Origin: CAYHSY01 sp964359435
GTDB lineage: Bacteria; Patescibacteriota; Minisyncoccia; UBA6257; JAUSGH01
Assembly: GCA_964359435.1 (NCBI GenBank)
Contig: CAYHSY010000055.1
Coordinates: 1 to 5,214 of the forward strand
Length of the DNA stretch: 5,214 nucleotides
Direction: 5' to 3'
In this document: positions 4,386 to 5,214 of the stretch, one piece after another
Layout: the number at the start of each line of letters is the position of its first letter
Position numbering within the stretch: position 1 is the first letter of the stretch
Notes under the pieces: model-generated
Databases searched by the model: none
What the model was told of the DNA's origin: nothing
What the model saw: the letters and a program-made list of their open reading frames with translations, nothing else
Translations under genes and position numbers: made by a program

Positions 4386-4423
4386 AGCCCTTCGTGCATG
4401 CGCATGCGGGGCTTTTTGTTTTT
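4386..4423 (+). terminator. Rho-independent terminator after paralog 3
   Basis: AGCCC (4386-4390) pairs with GGGCT (4409-4413). Between them lies the perfect palindrome GCATGCGCATGC (4396-4407), which extends the hairpin. TTTTGTTTTT follows at 4414-4423. The site is 52 bases after the stop codon of paralog 3. Confidence 0.82.
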
Positions 4424-4439
4424 GGGTGAGGTTTCATTG

Positions 4440-4472
4440 AACGGCTCAACGGACTCCGCCCGTTGAGCCGTT
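4440..4472. repeat. 13-bp perfect inverted repeat (hairpin)
   Basis: AACGGCTCAACGG (4440-4452) pairs perfectly with CCGTTGAGCCGTT (4460-4472) around a 7-base loop. No U-tract follows on either strand, and an efficient terminator lies 17 bases upstream, so its purpose is not termination of the preceding gene. It opens the hairpin-rich segment that continues to about 4590. Confidence 0.85.
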
Positions 4473-4481
4473 GCGTATTAT

Positions 4482-4590
4482 TCTCCCTTTGTAAAAGGTC
4501 ATCCCTTCGGGAGATGTCCCGTAGGGACAGAGTACCCGTCAGGGGGAGGGATTTCTTCTCCCCCGACCATTGTTGGAGGAGGTAGGGATT
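4482..4590. repeat. Hairpin cluster, probable dispersed intergenic repeat
   Basis: Several short inverted repeats lie side by side. ATCCC/GGGAGAT closes around TTC at 4501-4515, with one bulge. TGTCCC (4515-4520) and GGGACA (4524-4529) close around GTA. GGGGGAG (4542-4548) and CTCCCCC (4558-4564) close around 9 bases, and a GGAGGAGGTAGGG run lies at 4575-4587. From memory, the CTCCCTTTGTAAAAGG and TGTCCCGTAGGGACA style of sequence resembles multi-copy intergenic repeats in several bacterial genomes. No coding sequence or transposase is seen. With the adjoining 13-bp hairpin it fills most of the 356-base gap between paralog 3 and the last gene. Confidence 0.55.
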
Positions 4591-4609
4591 TTCTTTACAG
4601 GACAACACC

Positions 4610-4639
4610 TTGACCATCCAGAAATAAAAGCATTATATT
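4610..4639 (+). promoter_or_regulatory. Promoter of the last gene
   Basis: TTGACC (4610-4615) and TATATT (4634-4639) are 18 bases apart, each with one mismatch to the sigma-70 consensus. Transcription would begin near 4646, leaving a leader of about 45 bases. The surrounding sequence is AT-rich compared with the neighbouring hairpin cluster. Confidence 0.65.
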
Positions 4640-4668
4640 ATGAGGGTTGTTCTTTTCCATCCTCATAA
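4638..4668 (+). promoter_or_regulatory. 8-bp inverted repeat overlapping the -10 box
   Basis: TTATGAGG (4638-4645) and CCTCATAA (4661-4668) are perfect inverted copies separated by 15 bases. The left arm overlaps the end of the -10 box and the likely transcription start. It could be an operator for a repressor, or a hairpin at the very 5' end of the messenger. There is no U-tract, so it is not a terminator. Confidence 0.4.
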
Positions 4669-4689
4669 CCCCATTTACAGAGGTGTCCC

Positions 4690-5214
4690 ATGAAGCCGTG
4701 GAAATTTCTCTGGCTCGTCCTGGCCATCGGCGCATTGTTCGGGGGCTTGGCATATTATCTTACGGCGCAAGACTTGGTGAGGGTAGGGAAGTCAGTGCCT
4801 GCCCCGAGGCACCTTCTAGATCTTGACGCCACTCCCTGTCTCGAAGACTTTTTTATTCCAACAGGTTTCCACCGTAAGATGGGTAAGGACATCGAGTTGG
4901 AACGGCGAGGAGACGACCTCTATCTCGGTGGAAAAAAGATCGTCTTCCACTTCATGCCTCCTGTTGATCTGTATCAAGGTTACATTGAGGGTCGCGACTA
5001 TCTTCGCGAATATCTCGGAGAAGTAGCGGATCGAGTAATACTCAATGCAAATGTTGCGGAATATCTTATCGCCCATCCCGAATTGATTCCCGAGTCCTGG
5101 AAGAAGGGGGATGTGGGTAGACCTTATCACTTCCTGGGTACCATTTTTTGCCACCCCGAAGCTGCGCCATTTGTGATGCAGCTATGGTGGCACGATGGAA
5201 GGTGGCATTCTGGC
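4690..5214 (+). CDS. Membrane-anchored protein of unknown function, 3'-truncated by window
   Basis: An open frame of 175 codons runs from the ATG at 4690 off the right edge, so the C-terminus is missing. AGAGGTG lies just upstream, about 5 bases from the ATG. Residues 1-25 (Met-Lys-Pro-Trp-Lys, then a long hydrophobic run) are a signal anchor. The rest is extracytoplasmic and rich in Trp, His and Tyr. A helix with Tyr-Leu-Arg-Glu-Tyr-Leu (105-110) leads to Asn119-Ala-Asn-Val, Tyr125-Leu, His129-Pro-Glu-Leu-Ile-Pro-Glu-Ser-Trp137, then Phe148-Leu-Gly-Thr-Ile-Phe and Trp166-Trp with Asp169-Gly-Arg-Trp172. I recall this motif series from hypothetical proteins of Parcubacteria, where I believe it forms a repeated or C-terminal domain; that is memory, not a search. 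It lacks the Pro-Glu-Val-Ala-Asp block of the three preceding genes, so it is not clearly their paralog. It has its own promoter at 4610-4639. Confidence 0.8.
   Translation, partial: MKPWKFLWLVLAIGALFGGLAYYLTAQDLVRVGKSVPAPRHLLDLDATPCLEDFFIPTGFHRKMGKDIELERRGDDLYLGGKKIVFHFMPPVDLYQGYIEGRDYLREYLGEVADRVILNANVAEYLIAHPELIPESWKKGDVGRPYHFLGTIFCHPEAAPFVMQLWWHDGRWHSG

Noticed and set aside
4386..4472. Insertion-sequence end
   Set aside because: The inverted repeats are local hairpins and no transposase or target duplication is visible. The first is explained as a terminator.
4375..4617. 80-codon minus-strand frame in the hairpin cluster
   Set aside because: It covers a terminator and several inverted repeats, and the product has no hydrophobic or conserved features.
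4816..5154. 112-codon open frame on the minus strand
   Set aside because: Antisense to the truncated last gene, which has a promoter, SD, signal anchor and recognisable motif series in the plus frame.

Overview
The window most resembles a chromosomal segment of a Candidate Phyla Radiation (Patescibacteria, Parcubacteria-like) bacterium of moderate GC. This placement is an inference. It rests on a cupredoxin ending in the His-rich Tyr-His-Asn-His pattern I associate with CPR genomes, a last gene containing an Asn-Val-x-x-Tyr-Leu-x-x-His-Pro-Glu-Leu-Ile-Pro-Glu-x-Trp motif that I recall from Parcubacteria hypothetical proteins, very compact intergenic regions and many exported proteins of unknown function. 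No ribosomal, metabolic or mobile-element gene is present to confirm it.

Left part (1-1700). A plus-strand gene for a membrane-anchored cupredoxin-like protein (13-444) is separated by a shared hairpin terminator from a convergent minus-strand operon. That operon (1585 down to 507) holds five very small membrane protein genes of 45, 76, 71, 86 and 61 residues, all tightly packed. Two junctions are 4-base start/stop overlaps, and every gene has a Shine-Dalgarno sequence. A consensus sigma-70 promoter (TTGACA, 17 bases, TATAAT) drives it. Three of the proteins share a C-terminal Leu-Phe-Glu motif, and two are about 50% identical over their last 44 residues. One carries an exact 21-codon internal duplication. 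The last two genes are joined by an A8G6 tract at which a -1 slip would fuse them.

Centre (1640-1875). A divergent control region has back-to-back promoters flanking a 12-bp perfect palindrome. On the plus side it is followed by a GC-rich segment of about 98 nt that can fold into a multi-branched RNA closed by a 7-bp stem. I could not match it to a known riboswitch or RNA class.

Right part (1875-5214). Four consecutive plus-strand genes encode secreted or membrane-anchored proteins of unknown function. The first two form an operon and are clearly paralogous, sharing a Arg-Glu-Ala-Glu-Trp-Leu-Ala-Leu block, a Pro-Glu-Val-Ala-Asp block and a His-x-Pro-Ser block. The third, with its own promoter, is a more distant relative. 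The fourth runs off the window and belongs to a different type. Each transcription unit is bounded by a recognisable terminator or promoter. A hairpin-dense 150-bp stretch before the last gene looks like a dispersed intergenic repeat.

Overall this is a locus of cell-envelope proteins with almost no recognisable enzymology. The most interesting elements are the micro-protein operon with its paralogs and slippery fusion site, the structured 5' leader, and the array of diverged exported paralogs.
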